DNA of 64,000 bases from Tetrapyrgos nigripes. Its lineage: Eukaryota; Basidiomycota; Agaricomycetes; Agaricales; Campanellaceae. Positions within the stretch are counted from its first letter, which is position 1. Each line of letters begins with the position of its first letter. Under the pieces are notes generated by a model. That model did not search any database. It was not told the origin of the DNA and worked only from the letters and a program-made list of their open reading frames with translations. The stretch covers positions 186,001 to 250,000 of the forward strand of contig JAACJM010000006.1 of assembly GCA_013368315.1 (NCBI GenBank), read 5' to 3'. The position numbers and the translations under genes are program-made. This document shows, in pieces, positions 45,320-57,400 of the stretch.

Positions 45320-45636
45320 TGGCTAGTCCTCCAGGACATTCTCCAGACATTACTCTTATCTCTTACTATGTAGTGATATCTCTGTAGATAGCAATATGGC
45401 CAATGGCAATATCCTTTTAGTCTCTAGGTATGTCCATGGACGATGTAGATATTAGTAATTAGATACTCTTTAGCTAGTATAAAAGCTCTCTGTAAAGTCA
45501 TAGTTACTACAGAACAATATCTAGTTCTATCTGCTCTTCAAGCAATTCACATCTAAGCTCTACTAGCTTTCTCCTCAGCACTCTACTTGGTGAGCTCTAT
45601 TGACTGGTCACCCTATGCTGAACTGTTGCTGCTTCA
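45320..45636 (+). repeat. 5' LTR of the Copia element
   Basis: The 317 bp segment begins TGGCTAG, ends CTTCA and carries a TATAAAAG-like promoter near 45477. Its partner is the inverted 317 bp LTR at 49350-49666. I count about nine differences between them. Flanking bases (AAGTA here, TTAGT by the partner) do not form a clean 5-bp duplication. Confidence 0.92.
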
Positions 45637-45660
45637 TTAGGTTATGGGCCCTGAGGGCCA
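45637..45660 (+). promoter_or_regulatory. Copia primer-binding site, half-tRNA type
   Basis: GGTTATGGGCCCTG a few bases after the LTR is complementary, with one mismatch, to the anticodon arm region of initiator methionine tRNA. Copia itself is known to prime from an internal tRNA-iMet fragment. The untranslated leader then runs to 46483. Confidence 0.5.
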
Positions 45661-46483
45661 TCGATGCTGGTCTTGTCCCATACAACTACCGTTGTCAAGA
45701 TGGATCATGTTATCAAGGTCAACAGCGAGCTCATCACTGAGTAAGCTGTTGGACTCGATGTTGTGCAGTTGGTGGATCAATGCTTCGCTTTATCTCCTTC
45801 TTCATCTATATTGCCCAGTAAAATATATAACCAGGGTTCAGTTTAGAGTTGCATTAGGCACTCTTTGCTGGTTTAGTTATAGATCTAGATAAGTCACTTT
45901 ATACCTGTAACAGTTATTTGTGGAACCCTTATGGATCTACAGATATTTGTATGCAGAGTGACTAGCACACTTTGTAGCCTCCACTTTACTGTGGGACTGT
46001 TTTTCGCACTCAGGCAAAACTCTGTAGTCATTCAGATGAGCCAGGGGTGTTTATAAAAGTCACTGATCTAGATCTATAGAAAAATAGTAGTTAGATAGTA
46101 ATCCCCTATATGCTTTAAGGCATCTCTACACCCATTAGGAAGTACTGTGCCGCTACGGTCAATATTGTGACTTCTAGAGTAATCATGTGCTCTCTGTCAA
46201 GAGTATGGTCTCTGACAGTGTGAAATTGATTGAGAAGCACTGATGAAGGAGTTAATATAGGATTCCATTATGCACACGTACTGATGAACAGTTTTCTACT
46301 GGCATATAGTCAATTAATGCAAATGTATTATGTACATTTCTTGTCTGGGGCGTTTGCTCAGAAATGAGAAGGAATTATTGTGATCATCCTATACACTGTG
46401 GTTGTATTAGACCCTTCAATGTTCCTTGGTACTTGTGACCTATTGAATGCACATCTTTACTGATTGATGCTTCATAGATCAAC

Positions 46484-47283
46484 ATGTCTTCCAACAACGC
46501 TAACAACAACTCTGAAAGCATCTTCAACGTTCCCATGCTCAATACCACCAATTATGAGCAATGGAACTATGCTATCACCTGCCTCCTTGAAGCCAAAGGG
46601 CTTAGCAGGATTGCTCAGGGTACCCAAAAGCATTATGAAAACACCAATGCCACTGAAACAGGTAATGCACCTTCTAATCCTGAAGGATTTGAACAGATTT
46701 CTGATGAAGCTTTTAATGCTTTAACTGAATCCCAACAATTGTCTTATAATCATACCATTGAAATCTTTAATGATCAATGGACACAATATCAAATTTTGGT
46801 TAAAAAATGCGATTGGGAATTAGTTGAAACCTACAAGCTTCAAAGCTCTTGGGATGACAAAGATGAACAGGCTATTGGTTATATTTCCTCCTTTCTTCCA
46901 AATGATGTGGGTATGGAGATGAGAGATTTCACTCAAGAAGAACAAGATGAGAACAAATGTGCTAAAGCAAAAGGGCTCTGGAATAAGATAGACAAGAAGT
47001 ATAGTTCTCCTGGCCTGATGTCTTGGTTCTTAGACTTTAAAGAATTCATGTCTTGGACGCTTGATGAGAAAAAAGATCCTGCAAACCAGATTGCAACTCT
47101 GGGAGCAGTTCTCACATGTCTGAAAGTCTATGGATTTACAGTCAATGACAAGTTTAGGGCTCTTTTCTTGATGGATCGCATTCTGCAATCCTGGGGAAAT
47201 TATGCCCAATTCACACTTGCCACTATTGAACCAAAGAACCTGACTATGGCACATGTAGAAGGACTTATTCTCGTTGAGTATAA
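46484..47283 (+). pseudogene. Copia gag, 5' part, cut by an inversion breakpoint
   Basis: MSSNNANNNSES is followed by VPMLNTTNYEQWNYAITCLL, the Copia gag start, and LWNKIDKKYSSPGLMSWF, DEKKDPANQIATLGAVL and AHVEGLILVEYK. The frame is open until a stop appears directly after EYK at the breakpoint. The rest of gag (RQSASNWNTQKAG and the KGKGKQPKPKE tail) is at 56740 and below on the minus strand. Confidence 0.9.
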
Positions 47284-49349
47284 ATGACAAACTGGTCAAT
47301 CTTCAGAATCATCTATCCACCGTGCCAGCATGGAAGTTGCAGGAATATGAAGTCTGGTTTCATGATCTGCTGTCTATCCTCAAGAGAATGCTTGCAGATC
47401 CCAGCTTCAAGAATGAGTTTGATGTTGCACCAAAAAGATTGGTCAGAAATGGCAAACAGCTGTATCAGGACTTGATGACTGGAAACTGGGCTTGGTTTGA
47501 ATGTGTGCATATGTCTGCTTTCTTTTGTCAAAGAGATACTCACTCCCTTGTCTCCAGGACAAGATAGCTGAGGATGAGAACACTCATGGTGCCATGTTTG
47601 CACCAGTCATTCTCGGTAGTGACAAGAGCACAGTATCAGTCTTCACTGGTCAAAATGACTATTATCCCCTATACATCTCCCTTGGAAACGTGCTTTCATC
47701 TGTTCGATGTGCCCACCGCAATGCAGTTGCTTTACTTGGGTTCCTTGCAATTCCCAAAAGTATGTCTTGAATAGTATTTCTTTACTACCTCACGGACTCA
47801 TACTTGTCCCTCCAGCCTCTAAGGACCATGCAGGTAGTGCGGAATTTCGCAAATTTTGACACCAACTTTTCCATAGCTCCCTGGAGCATGTTCTTTCAAG
47901 TCTCAAGCCTTTCATGGAAAAACCCCGAGTGACTCGTTGTCCAGACAGACATTACTGTCACATAATATATGGTCTTGGCCCATACATTGCAGATTACCCA
48001 GAGCAGGCTCTGCTAGTGTGCATAGTCCAGAATTGGTGTCCTCAGTGAGTACTATTCCTAACATCCAGAAACCGTTCTCTTATTGATGACTGCTTCAATC
48101 ATTGTAGCTGTACTGCAAGACCCAAGAACCTAGACATACCAGCTGGACATCGAAGTTATGAGCACATGGACACTGTTTTGGAAGGGTCTAGCCTCAAAGA
48201 AGTGTGGGATAACTGTGGTATCATTGCAGATTTGAAGGTATGTTTCTATTATTGTATCACACCCTTGTATGTTGAAGACCTCTTCCAGCCATTCACTGCT
48301 GACTTTCCTTGAGCTGGTATCCATGAGCTACTGGCACCAGATCTACTACACCAGCTCATGAAGGGTACTTTTAAGGATCATCTCGTCGACTGGGTTGTGG
48401 AGTATATCAACCTGACATATGACAAGAGTGAAGCAGAGAGGAGGCTTGCAGATATTGATAAGAGGTATACCTCCTTTGTCTTCCAATCCTAGCACTGATG
48501 ACTGCTGACCACTACAACACACTTTCACTAGGATTATGGTCACAACTCCTTTTCCTGGCTTGCACCATTTTAATGAGGGACGAGGCTTCAAGCAGTGGAC
48601 TGGTGCTGACTCAAAGGGTGTTATGAAGGCAAGTTCTTTTTTAATTGCTATCAATCAATACTAATACTATTCTCTAGGTGTTTCTACCAGCAATTGCAGG
48701 TCACGTACCTGTGCAAATGGTACAAGCCATTTCAGACTTCCTGGAATTCTGCTATTTGGTTTGATGCAACGTCATTGATGAAGATAATCTGGATGCAATT
48801 GATGCAGCTATTGCATGCTTTCATCAGAACTGTGAAAATTTCTGGGAGACTGGTGTACGGCCTGATGGGTTTTCCCCCCTCCCACATCAGCACTCTATGG
48901 TTCATTACCATTACCTCCAAATGACCTTTGCTCATCCATCACTGAGTCAAAACACATCAAGGCTGTGAAGTGACCTTGGAGATGTTCCAGCAGAAACCAA
49001 CCCCTAGGGCAGATGTTGGTCACCAATCAACGTCTTGACAAGCAGCCTATTGTGTATATCTCAAGTGTCAATGTATGCTTGACCCCATCAAGGACAGGTC
49101 CAATCCACTGCCACCGCCACCACCACTGCCACTGCTGCAAGAGGAGGATGACGAGGACACTGAAGAATCCAGAGATAGTGATGAACCTTACTCACAAGGG
49201 GATGTCAAATTTATGAGATTTGTGTGGCTTGTATCAGTAAGGCTAATCAACAAACACTGTTTATTTACTAGCTTGTGGAGTCCCTCACAATATCAATGCC
49301 CTTGCAGCACGCATCAATCAACCCACCCTTCCTATCCTTCTCTGACTAA
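47284..49349 (+). pseudogene. Plavaka transposase, middle part, decayed
   Basis: Starting at the breakpoint, VPAWKLQEYEVWFHD and LMTGNWAW are followed after a damaged intron by HGAMFAPVILGSDKSTVSV, TGQNDYYPLYISLGNV and AHRNAVALLGFLAIPK (about 47590-47760). Then come YIADYPEQALLVCIVQNWCP, TARPKNLDIPAGHRSYEH, ELLAPDLLHQLMKGTFKDH, LHHFNEGRGFKQWTG and FHQNCENFWETGVRPDGF. NINALAARINQPTLPILL lies just before the Copia LTR. Several stops and frameshifts show it is dead. It differs from the intact Plavaka at 21.6 kb and represents another subfamily. Confidence 0.9.
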
Positions 49350-49666
49350 TGAAGCAGCAACAGTTCAGCATAGGGTGACCAGTCAATAGAGCTCACCAAG
49401 TAGAGTGCTGAGGAGAAAGCTAGCAGAGCTTAGATGCAAATTGCTTGAAGAGCAGATAGAACTAGATATTGTTCTGTAGTAACTATGACTTTACAGAGAG
49501 CTTTTATACTAGCTAAAGAGTATGTAATTACTAATATCTACATCGTTCATGGACATACCTAGAGACTAAGAGGATATTGCCATTGGTCATATTGCTATCT
49601 ACAGAGATATCACTACATAGTAAGAGATAAGAGTAATGTCCAGAGAATGTCCTGGAGGACTAGCCA
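49350..49666 (-). repeat. 3' LTR of the Copia element, now inverted
   Basis: This is the reverse complement of 45320-45636 with about nine differences. Opposite orientation of the two LTRs of one element is the signature expected if one inversion breakpoint lies inside the element. Confidence 0.92.
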
Positions 49667-49668
49667 TA

Positions 49669-50986
49669 CTAGATGAGTCTATAATGTTTTGTAGAAAGCA
49701 AGTATCTTATGATGTACATAGCTTTCTTTAGATGGTCTGGGGAGGGATTTGCTAAAAATGACGATAACTTGATAACAGCAAAAGCTATATCAGGTTGAGT
49801 ACCAAGCATAAGAAAAAGAATGAAGCCAATCACTTGTTGGAACAGAGTTCTAACTTTGGTATCAACACTACCATCATGTGCTAAAGGAATATATGATTGT
49901 GGCATAGGCATTATTGTGTATTTCATATTTTCAGCACCAAAATGTTTGATGACTTTTTCTAAATAGTCTTCTTGATCAAGAGTAAGAATCCTTTCATGGA
50001 TTAACTGGTTGAGGACCTTGTACAGGTACAGGATCAGCAGGTACTTGAGCAGGTGGTTCTGGTGCCAGTGGTGGAGTCGGTTCACGAGATTGTATAGATT
50101 CTGTTTCGGAGTCATTTGGATCAAAAGGTTGGTGTGCACCAGGATCATGGTTATCGGAACTATCATCCAAACCATTTCCATCATCAATATCTTGATGATC
50201 ACCATTACCTTCATTGGGTGGTGGACCCTGATCATCAAAATGATCTCAGAACAGGTCATCTAAATCAAGGGGTACTACAGGGTCAGGTGGGAGATTATTT
50301 GTACCCTGTTTGTGCAGATTGTGGATAAGTTCAGAAGGTCGGACAGGTTTGGTGGATTTGTCACTTTCTTCTGTTTCAGATGATAAGACTCGTGGGAACC
50401 ACTTCTCTATGAAGAGTGAATTGTCACATCTCATGAATAACCAGGCTTTAGAACCTTTTTCATAACCAACAAAGATCATTAATTCCAATTTTGGGGAGAG
50501 TTTGTTTACTCTTTTCTTTTCTGGAATGAATACATATGCAGCGCATCCCCAAGAACGGAAATATGATACATCTGGTTTCTTTTTGTACCACAATTCAAAA
50601 GGAGTCTTCCAATTGAGTCATTTTAATGGTGTGCAACATGCTACAAACATAGCTGTGGCAAGAGAAATTTCCCACCAAGAAGGAGGTCCATTTGCATGAT
50701 GTTGCATGGATTCTGACTTCTCGTTGAGTGTTCTAATTATTCTCTCGGCATGACCATTCTGTTCATGTATGTATGGAGCTGATTTTTGTCATCTAATGCC
50801 TTTTTCAGCAAGAAAATTGTCAAAATCTTTGTTCATGAATTCTGTTCCCAAATCTGATTGTAAAGTCTTTAGTTTTTTGCCAGTAGACTGTTCTGCCCAG
50901 GCAACATACATTTTGAAAGACTTAAAGACATCAGATTTCCTAACCAATAGGAAGGTAACAGGGAAAGAACTAAAATCATCTAGAAA
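49669..50986 (-). pseudogene. Copia pol, integrase and RT-end part
   Basis: On the minus strand the integrase continues as VFLDDFSSFPVTFLLVRKSD, LKTLQSDLGTEFMN, a stop, EQNGHAERIIRTLNEKSESM, a further stop, then KPDVSYFRSWGCAAYVF. A Pro/Asp-rich linker ends near PQPVN and IHER. The reading then jumps to LDQEDYLEKVIKHFGAENM and LGTQPDIAFAVIKLSSFL. The RT fingers and the YVDD palm are deleted, and RNase H is missing before the LTR. The element cannot make its own reverse transcriptase. Confidence 0.9.
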
Positions 50987-52267
50987 CACTGGGTGCAAAC
51001 ACTTGTAAATCCTCTGCTTTACTGAGGTTTTACAAGAGTATTACACCAAGCCAATCAATATGTAAGACTCCTTGTCATACATTAGTATTACAAGAGACAG
51101 AAAAAATTAGAACAACCTTGTATGACCATTGTAAGTCACAAAGAAATACCATGGACTTTCAGTGTGACTTGCTGTCACTGTATACCCTTGGTGGATATAC
51201 TGTGGAATTACACAGGAATTTCAGAGTGACTTTTTGTCACAATATGTCATGTAGTAAGACACATAAGAAATACTGGAGTATTTCAGTGTGACAGATAATC
51301 ACAGTATGACAAACAGTAAGGCAAGAGAGATTTACAAAGAACTTACAAGGAAGCAAAATCTGCAGGAAATTTACAAAGTGACAATCAAGTCACAGTAATA
51401 CACTTGTAAGACTAGCTGTATTATGAAGGAATTACAAGAAAGATTTGCTACAAACACTGGTAAATCCTCAGCCTTACTGGAGTATTACAAGAGTATTATG
51501 GGGAACCAATCAATATGTAAGTTGGCTGGACTTACAAGTGTATTACAAAATAGACAAAATGAGGACTATTCTGAAAGACTATTGTAAGCTGCAAGGACAT
51601 ACCATGGACTTTCAGTGTGAGGCTTTGTCACAGTATAGCATTGAAGAGCATACAGTGGAATTACAAGGTGACTTTTTTGTCACAGTATGTCTTCTTGTAA
51701 AACAGAACTGAAATACCAGGGTATTTCAGTGTGAGATAATGTCACAGTAAGACAATTTGTAAACCAAGTAAAATTTACAGAGGACTTACCAGAAGGTAGA
51801 ACTTGAAAATCATGGGTAAGACTGCTCATATTTACAAAGAATTTACGGAGGGACAGCTGTGTCACAGTAATACCCTAGAAAGACTTGTGGTTTTACAAGG
51901 GAATTACAAGATGCAGGTTTTAAAAGTCTATCTCGTAAGTCTCTGGAAAAAACCTGCATGCTAAATGGAGAATATACAGTGTGACAGACTGGTCACAGTA
52001 AGACACTTGTAAGTCACAAGACATTACAATGACTTTACTGAAAAGTGACTATTTTGTAAGTCATCATGTATATCCAATGGACTTACAAGAGACTTGTTGG
52101 ATGGATTTGCAGTGCATGTCAATTAAGTAATACAGAAGGGCTTACTGAAAATTTACAGGATGTAATACAATGAATTCATTCAACCAGGTCAATTAAATGT
52201 CACTAAATATAAATAGACAGCTCAGGCTGGACTGTGTCTGCCTTGTCATCTTCGTCTGCTCAGTCTG

Positions 52268-52621
52268 TTACGTTTGCCTTGTCTGCCTTGTCTGCCCCAT
52301 CTGCCTTGTCTGCCTTGTCTGCCCCGTCTGCCTTGTCTGCCTTGTCTGCCTTGTCTGCCTTGTCTGCTCCGTCTGCCTTGTCTGCCTCGTCTGCCCCGTC
52401 TGCCTCGTCTGCCTCGTCTGCCCCGTCTGCCTCGTCTGCCTCATCTGCCCCGTCTGCCTCATCTGCCTCGTCTGCCCCGTCTGCCTCGTCTGCCTCGTCT
52501 GCCCCGTCTGCCTCGTCTGCCTCGTCTGCTCCGTCTGCCTCGTCTGCTCCGTCTGCCCCGTCTGCCCCATCTGTCTCATCTGCCTCGTCTGCTCCATCTG
52601 CCTCGTCTGCCCTGTCTGCCT
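52268..52621. repeat. 9-bp minisatellite, left array
   Basis: About 39 units of a 9-bp repeat built on TCTGCCTCG / TCTGCCCCG with variation at two positions. Because 9 is a multiple of three and no stop occurs, several frames read open as artefacts. A copy of the inner arm sequence (GACTGTGTCTGCCTTG...) lies on both sides of the array. Confidence 0.95.
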
Positions 52622-52664
52622 TGGGACTGTGTCTGCCTTGTCATCTTTGTCTGCTCAGTCTGTT

Positions 52665-53171
52665 AGGGCAGACGAAGCAGACGAGGCAGACGAGGCAGAC
52701 GGAGCAGACGAGGCAGACGGGGCAGACGGAGCAGACAAGGCAGACGGGGCAGACGGGGCAGATGAGGCAGACAAGGCAGACGGGGCAGACGAGGCAGACG
52801 AGGCAGACGGGGCAGACAAGGCAGACGAGGCAGACAAGGCAGACGAGGCAGACGAGGCAGACGAGGCAGATGGAGCAGACGAGGCAGACGGGGCAGATGG
52901 AGCAGACGAGGCAGACGGAGCAGACGAGGCAGACGGAGCAGACGGAGCAGACGGAGCAGACGGAGCAGACGAGACAGACGGAGCAGACGAGGCAGACGGA
53001 GCAGACGAGGCAGACGGAGCAGACGAGGCAGACGGAGCAGACGGAGCAGACGGAGCAGACGAGGCAGACAGAGCAGACGGAGCAGACGGAGCAGACGAGG
53101 CAGACAAGGCAGACGGAGCAGACGGAGCAGACGGAGCAGACGAGGCAGACGAGGCAGACGAGGCAGACGAC
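52665..53171. repeat. 9-bp minisatellite, right array
   Basis: About 56 units of GCAGACGAG / GCAGACGGA / GCAGACGGG, the complement of the left array. It is longer than the left array by about 150 bp, so the centre of the palindrome is unequal while the arms match closely. Confidence 0.95.
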
Positions 53172-54461
53172 CTAACAGACTGAGCAGACGGAGATGACAA
53201 GGCAGACACAGTCCAGCCTGAGCTGTCTATTTATATTTAGTAACATTTAATTGACCTGGTTGAATGAATTCATTGTATTACATCCTGTAAATTTTCAGTA
53301 AGCCCTTCTGTATTACTTAATTGACATGCACTGCAAATCCATCTAACAAGTCTCTTGTAAGTCCATTGGATATACATGATGACTTACAAAATAGTCACTT
53401 TTCAGTAAAGTCATTGTAATGTCTTGTGACTTACAAGTGTCTTACTGTGACCAGTCTGTCACACCGTATATTCTCCATTTAGCATGTAGGTTTTTTCCAG
53501 AGACTTACGAGATGGACTTTTAAAACCTGCATCTTGTAATTCCCTTGTAAAACCACAAGTCTTTCTAGGGTATTACTGTGACACAGCTGTCCCTCCGTAA
53601 ATTCAGTGTAAATATGAGCAGTCTTACCCAAGACTTTCAAGTTCTACCTTCTGGTAAGTCCTCTGTAAATTTTACTTGGTTTACAAATTGTCTTACTGTG
53701 ACATTATCTCACACTGAAATACCCTGGTATTTCAGTTCTGTTTTACAAGAAGACATACTGTGACAAAAAAGTCACCTTGTAATTCCACTGTATGCTCTTC
53801 AATGCTATACTGTGACAAAGCCTCACACTGAAAGTCCATGGTATGTCCTTGCAGCTTACAATGGTCTTTCAGAATAGTCCTCATTTTTTGTCTATTTTGT
53901 AATACACTTGTAAGTCAAGCCAACTTACATATTGATTGGTTCCCCATAATACTCTTGTAATACTCCAGTAAGGCTGAGGATTTACCAGTCTTCGTAGCAA
54001 ATCTTTCTTGTAATTCCTTCATAATACAGCTAGTCTTACAAGTGTATTACTGTGACTTGATTGTCACTTTGTAAATTTCCTGCAGATTTTGCTTCCTTGT
54101 AAGTCCTTTGTAAATCTCTCTTGCCTTACTGTTTGTCATACTGTGATTATCTGTCACACTGAAATACTCCAGTATTTCCTATGTGTCTTACTACATGACA
54201 TATTGTGACAAAAAGTCACCCTGAAATTCCTGTGTAATTCCACAGTATATCCACCAAGGGTATACAGTGACAGCAAGTCACACTGAAAGTCCATGGTATT
54301 TCTTTATGACTTACAATGGTCATACAAGGTTGTTCTAATTTTTTCTGTCTCTTGTAATACTAATGTATGACAAGGAGTCTTACATATTGATTGGCTTGGT
54401 GTAATACTCTTGTAAAACCTCAGTAAAGCAGAGGATTTACAAGTGTTTGCACCCAGTGAAA

Positions 54462-56740
54462 GACGATGAAATACTCTTACTTGTGATATGATATAGATGG
54501 TTGTTGTTTCACATCTGTATGCACAAGTTCTAATACTTCAGTAGCTTGTTTTTTTGATAAAGGATAAGATTTTGATGGAGTCTTACCTAAGGCACAGCCT
54601 TGACATACACTACATGGTTTTGGTACTTTAAATGGTTTTAAGCCTTTAGTATTTTCAATGATATGACTCTCCACTGCCTTTCCAGCATGTCCATAGTGGT
54701 TATGCATGATGTCATAATCAGTAAGAGTAGATGATAGATTTGCTGACTCAGGAATGATTATCTTCGATTTGAGCCAATGCAAATTGTCTTTCTGATGCAT
54801 TGGTAATAATGTCATCAGAAGACTTTGATCTACTTCTTTCCAAAACTCAGACTTGCCATCTTGTGAGATTTCATAGTATCCTTCACAAAGAATACAACCT
54901 CGAGATAACAAACGATGTGTGCAAGTTGGTTGATAAAACACTGGGTATAGTTTTATAGTATGTTTGACTCCTTCTTCATTGATGTGTTCAATAAAAACAG
55001 TTCCAATGCCTTCAAGGTAAGTTTCAGATCTTTTGTCAGCAATCTGAAGTGGAATTGGGTTAGGTAACTTATGGTAATGAGCAAAATCCATTAAATTGTT
55101 TGTAATGTGAGTCGATGCACCTGAATCTGAAACCCAGTAGGTTATTTCATCAGTGATCTTACTCTTACAAATACTATTCAAAGGATACTTTTCACATGCT
55201 GAGCAATGTGCATGAGCAACAAAACTTTGTTCATGAATAAATACAGGCACATCATTTGTATTAATAGTACAATTGTCTATAGCCACTAGCGCTGTATGAG
55301 ATTCACAATAGTCCAACGACTTTGAGATCTGAGGCAATTGTATGAGTGCACTATTTTTATTAGAAGTGTGAAATACTTGCCAGAAAGCCATAGTTTCGTC
55401 ACCATCAATATAGATTTCCACATCTGATTCTGAACCAAGACTAACACCATCATTATCAGCAAGGTATCCAGATGAAATGGAGACATTGATAGCATCTGCC
55501 AGAGATGAGGGACCAGCTTCTTCTTTTAAAGGTGCATCATAGCAAGGTTTCTTCGAAGTATTTCCAGATTCATCAGGTTCCTTCTTCATATTCCTGAGAA
55601 TTGGATCTGTGAACATGTGAGACATTCTGTCTTGCCACATTTTGAATGCAACACTCAGAGGAATATATTTAAAGGATCTTTCTTCACTATGATCTGAAGA
55701 TGTAGATTCTGATGACTCAGTAGAAGACAAATCTCGAACAGCCTTTTGCTTTCTACTAGAGGACGACATTGATCCTTTGGTATGATAAAAAGGTAGTGTG
55801 AATAAAATCGGGATATAAGGATATATCATGAAATTGAGTGTTTAGTGTAACACCATTTGTGCATATAACAGATTGAGCAGGAGTAGGCAAGGAAGGAGGC
55901 TTTGAAGGGACTGGCTTACGTTTTTTAAACTGCTGTGGAATCCATTTATGGATGCGCATATCAAACAAAGCTTTATTCATAATATAACGGCAAAAATACT
56001 CAACCTCTTCCTTGATTTGTTTCTGAATGGGACAGAAAGTTCCATCATGATCAAACCATTGGTTGGCCATGTCTTCATCACCATTGAGATCCTCTTTTGC
56101 TCAAAGATAAGGTTCTGTATGAGTGCCATCAGAATTGTATGTACAATCCCAAATTTTGGCTAGCTTATGGGTCATATGATGACAAGCTTCTACTCTGAGA
56201 AAACTCTGAAAATCAACTGTCTCCTGTGCGAGTTCATTGATCATGAGTTTCTCATAATGAGTAAGAATGAAGTAACCCGAGATTGTTTGTGGTCTGACCT
56301 GTTTAGCTAAGTTCTGCTTTACTCTTTCCTTCAAAGAAGAGTCATTCTTCTCGTCAATGAAATAATCTGATCAAACAATCAGAAAGTTATGATAGGGAAG
56401 AATTTCATAAATAAGTTGCTCACATGTCTCTGGTAGATAATCAGTGTCACTGATTTCGATTGGATCTAATGTAGCATTCATAAAAGGATTTGCCATAAAA
56501 GCTGTTACCATTAAAGGAGCATCATCATCAGAATCTGTCACAGCTTTGACTTCTGGATTAGCTAAATTAGCAGCACCTTTTTTGGAACCCTTTTTACTGC
56601 AACAAGTTTTCTTCTTCTTTTCTCCCCCTTAATTCGCATCACCTGTTGTAACATTATTAGAAGGTTCCTTAGGTTTGGGTTGTTTGCCCTTACCTTTGTT
56701 TTGGTTCTTCTGTTTAGAAGATCCAGCCTTCTGAGTGTTC
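54462..56740 (-). pseudogene. Copia gag 3' part, protease and integrase start
   Basis: From the breakpoint at 56740, minus-strand reading gives SASNWNTQKAGSSKQK and a Lys-rich gag tail, a stop, SDTDYLPE, then ISGYFILTHYEKLMINELAQ and EEVEYFCRYIMNKALF. The frame at 55829-54477 carries the aspartic protease motif VSDSGASTHITNN, HNHYGHAGKAVESHI and the Cys-rich CSVCQGCALGKTPSKSY, and the integrase start LVHTDVKQQPS. A stop lies just before EYFIVF at the foldback insertion. The parts before the protease are unusual for Copia and may be a lineage-specific extension. Confidence 0.88.
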
Positions 56741-57400
56741 CAATTGGATGCAGATTGTCTATCTCCGTTGTATTTGACTGTGAAGCTGTCCCATTGTACG
56801 TCGCCTTGCTTAATTCTGTCAATGGTTTTGTATAGCTCCTTGTGGTTCAGAAATGGAGTGTCTTTGTTGGGTCCCAAGAGATTGGTGATTAGCTGTGAGA
56901 GTCTGTTGATATTCGAGGCTGACATTTGAACTTGCTCATAGAGTAGTTCTGCCAACTCAAGCTCATCAGTACTGCCAAATGGAGTATAGTCTTCAGGATC
57001 TCGAGATTTTTGAGCAGGGGGTGGGGTGTCCTCTGGGAGGTCACCACTGTAGATATCACAAGGTGTGCCTAGAATTTGAGGTCAATGTACTTCAGTCCCT
57101 CAAAGAAAAACACTGACCGTCAAGTATCAGATGTTCTGTAACCTGAGTTCCATACCTCTTCAATTCCAATGGTGCCACTGCCCAAGTCAAATGAACAGGT
57201 GAACTGTTTTATCTATGCCTTGGTGATTGACGAGATAAAAAAATTGGTGATGAAGGTCCAGAAAACGGTGCAGGTAAAGGAGTCCAAAAATTGGGTGTAG
57301 GAAAGCAGAGTGTATTTGCCACTGGTCGATGTTTATAGTCGCAATGCTGTTTCCAACCTTGTTGAGTTGTGAACAGGGAAATAGGCTGTCTTCATCCATT
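56741..57400 (-). pseudogene. Plavaka transposase, 5' part
   Basis: An exon starting at 57068 after a CTAG acceptor reads GTPCDIYSGDLPEDTPPPAQ, then DPEDYTPFGSTDELELAELL, YEQVQMSASNINRLSQLI, LNHKELYKTIDRIKQGDVQW and DSFTVKYNGD. This is the N-terminal region of Plavaka transposases. It stops at the breakpoint and the sequence continues into Copia gag. The next Plavaka piece begins at 47284 on the other strand. An upstream exon probably ends near 57150, and the start codon may be at 57399. Confidence 0.85.

Larger units (their letters stand above)
50987..54458. mobile_element. 3472 bp giant foldback (inverted-repeat) element
   Basis: The two ends are CACTGGGTGCAAACACTTG and its exact complement. 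Arms of about 1286 bp (50987-52272 and 53172-54458) are nearly perfect inverted copies. AAA flanks both sides (50984-50986 and 54459-54461). Removing the element and one AAA restores the Copia integrase reading VFLDDFSS, proving insertion. Each arm contains two diverged ~460 bp units (50993-51449 and 51450-51914) and part of a third. Motifs such as CTTGTAA, TTACAAG and GTGACAnnnnnGTCAC recur many times, like subterminal transposase-binding repeats. The centre is a 9-bp minisatellite. No transposase is present. CACTG ends and 3-bp duplications suggest the CACTA group. Confidence 0.93.

Noticed and set aside
52197..53183. Long open frames (up to 328 codons) on both strands over the centre of the giant foldback
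   Set aside because: They are products of a 9-bp repeat without stops, open in several frames at once (Cys-Leu-Val, Asp-Glu-Ala and Arg-Gln-Thr patterns). No start context, domain or conserved frame supports a protein.
50987..54458. CRISPR array or phage-type repeat in the minisatellite
   Set aside because: Units are contiguous 9-mers without spacers, and the setting is a eukaryotic transposon.
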